From: an uncultured Synechococcus sp.
GTDB lineage: Bacteria; Cyanobacteriota; Cyanobacteriia; PCC-6307; Cyanobiaceae
Assembly (NCBI GenBank): GCA_913020095.1
Contig: CAJWAH010000017.1
Span: 1 to 14,011, forward strand
Reading direction: 5' to 3'
DNA length: 14,011 bases
Of the stretch, positions 13,253 to 14,011 are shown piece by piece. The translations under genes and the position numbers were made by a program. Each line of letters starts with the position of its first letter. The stretch's first letter is position 1. The notes under the pieces are model-generated. The model was not told the origin of the DNA. It saw only the letters and a list, made by a program, of their open reading frames with translations, and did no database searches.

Positions 13253-14011
13253 CGGCATTGTCTCCATAAAGCCATTCACGGCTTCGGCTTAAATGCTGAT
13301 AGGGCTTAAATGGCGGAACATTGATCGGTTCTCGCTCGCTTGGATAGGGGGTGTTGATCTGATCAAAATAATTGGCCAGCCTTTCAAGACGATCCCTGAC
13401 TTCATCGGCGTCAAACAAATCGGCAAACGGTGTTTTAATTTCACCCGGTGCCGATTTCTTGCCGCTTAACTGCCAATATTCCAATGATCTTACCGCCCCA
13501 GCAGGCAATGACTCAAATCCACCATCAAAGGCAATTAGGCCTTCAACCGCCAATTGGTTGCGAAGCCCTTTTTTGATCAAGCTTCCGCTTGGCACCGTGC
13601 CGGTTTTGTAATCGACAATCGTCCATTGCCCTTCTTTGTCATATTCCAGCCTATCCGCCCGCGCGGTCAGCTTTACCGGCCCTTGCGCCGCCTGCAAAAA
13701 AATCATCCCGTTAATTTCAGCATGAATTGATTGCAAATCATCACGGCGGCGATGTTCATTTTCGATAAACCATGCGGCCATCGCCTCAAATCTTGTCCAC
13801 CAGAAATAGCGGATTGATGGCTGGCTAATCTGGCTTGCAAAATGCTTTTTGCCAAAATCAAGCAATTGTTGCAATGCGTCTGTTCCCAGTTGACCAGTGA
13901 CATTAGCCTTAGTGAAATCTGCTAGTGCATCATGAAACAATATACCGCGAAGCGCCGCATCAGCGCTTCGGTCAATATCATCAAGCGGTTTAAGTTGCAG
14001 AATTTTCTTGG
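13245..14011 (-). CDS. addB: AddB helicase-nuclease subunit, C-terminal part
   Basis: C-terminal end of the AddB nuclease subunit; the gene continues beyond the window edge. The frame is open from base 14009 (KKILQLKPLDDIDRSADAAL), matching the conserved PLDxID...RGxxxH region before the nuclease, and the stop is at 13245-13247. The RecB-type PD-(D/E)XK nuclease is visible: His in ILFHDALADF, Asp in ARADRLE, and D-x-K in TIVDYKTG (about 13605-13613). The TTG at 13940 is internal, not a start. It overlaps addA by 8 bases, the normal alphaproteobacterial addB-addA order. Low GC and AAT/AAA/GAT-rich codons set it apart from the cyanobacterial part. Confidence 0.88.
   Translation of the reverse strand, partial: KKILQLKPLDDIDRSADAALRGILFHDALADFTKANVTGQLGTDALQQLLDFGKKHFASQISQPSIRYFWWTRFEAMAAWFIENEHRRRDDLQSIHAEINGMIFLQAAQGPVKLTARADRLEYDKEGQWTIVDYKTGTVPSGSLIKKGLRNQLAVEGLIAFDGGFESLPAGAVRSLEYWQLSGKKSAPGEIKTPFADLFDADEVRDRLERLANYFDQINTPYPSEREPINVPPFKPYQHLSRSREWLYGDNADE

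Noticed and set aside
12540..14011. Horizontal transfer of addAB into a cyanobacterium
   Set aside because: Both gltX and addA are truncated at the same base range and no mobile element is present; a chimeric join is the simpler reading.
1..14011. CRISPR arrays, insertion sequences, prophage or defence genes
   Set aside because: No regularly spaced repeats, transposase or integrase motifs, or phage structural proteins were seen on either strand.

Overview
ORGANISM. Bases 1 to about 12,510 read as a high-GC picocyanobacterium (marine or brackish Synechococcus/Cyanobium type). The main reasons are the conserved block rplS - tRNA-Trp - a 62-residue protein that I recognise as the Prochlorococcus/Synechococcus hyper-conserved protein (PSHCP) - tRNA-Asp - gltX, plus several small proteins of picocyanobacterial style, leaderless or SD-poor starts, and tRNA genes without an encoded CCA. 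From about 12,510 to the end, both sequence and style change: GC falls (25/60 counted at 12661-12720 and again at 13801-13860, against 43/60 at 10381-10440), codons become A/T-rich, and the genes are an alphaproteobacterial-type addB-addA pair. Both gltX and addA are cut off at the same point. I read this as two unrelated genomes joined, most likely a metagenome assembly chimera.

LAYOUT. (1) 1-2354, plus strand: end of a TRAP transporter operon (DctP-type solute receptor, DctQ, DctM) with overlapping starts and stops. (2) 2351-4051, minus: exported gamma-glutamyltranspeptidase, tail-to-tail with dctM. (3) 4060-4902, plus: three small proteins, one secreted and two unknown. (4) 5902-4890, minus: yajQ, a TM2-domain protein and a 33-residue one-helix microprotein that starts inside the TM2 stop. 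(5) 5962-6402, plus: MAPEG-family membrane protein. (6) 8058-6412, minus: BioD-like/DRTGG protein then a DprA-like Rossmann protein. (7) 8114-8815, plus: SDR oxidoreductase, tail-to-tail overlap with map (9626-8793, minus). (8) 9695-12539, plus: PepSY-type membrane protein, rplS, tRNA-Trp, PSHCP, terminator, tRNA-Asp, truncated gltX. (9) 12513-14011, minus: addA (5' part) and addB (3' part).

HOW IT WORKS TOGETHER. The TRAP system and the exported transpeptidase could form an organic nutrient scavenging pair: the enzyme frees glutamate and amino acids from gamma-glutamyl compounds outside the membrane, and the transporter takes up small carboxylates (2-oxoacids or glutamate). Region 8 is a translation block: L19, two tRNAs, an RNA-binding Tudor-like protein and glutamyl-tRNA synthetase. 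It contains the most unusual non-coding structure of the window: a tRNA-Trp clamped by a perfect 10-bp inverted repeat that competes with an upstream hairpin, a hairpin just before the rplS start, and a palindrome in the spacer of a candidate promoter before tRNA-Asp. I found no CRISPR array, insertion sequence, phage gene or defence island. No gap without a gene is longer than about 250 bases.
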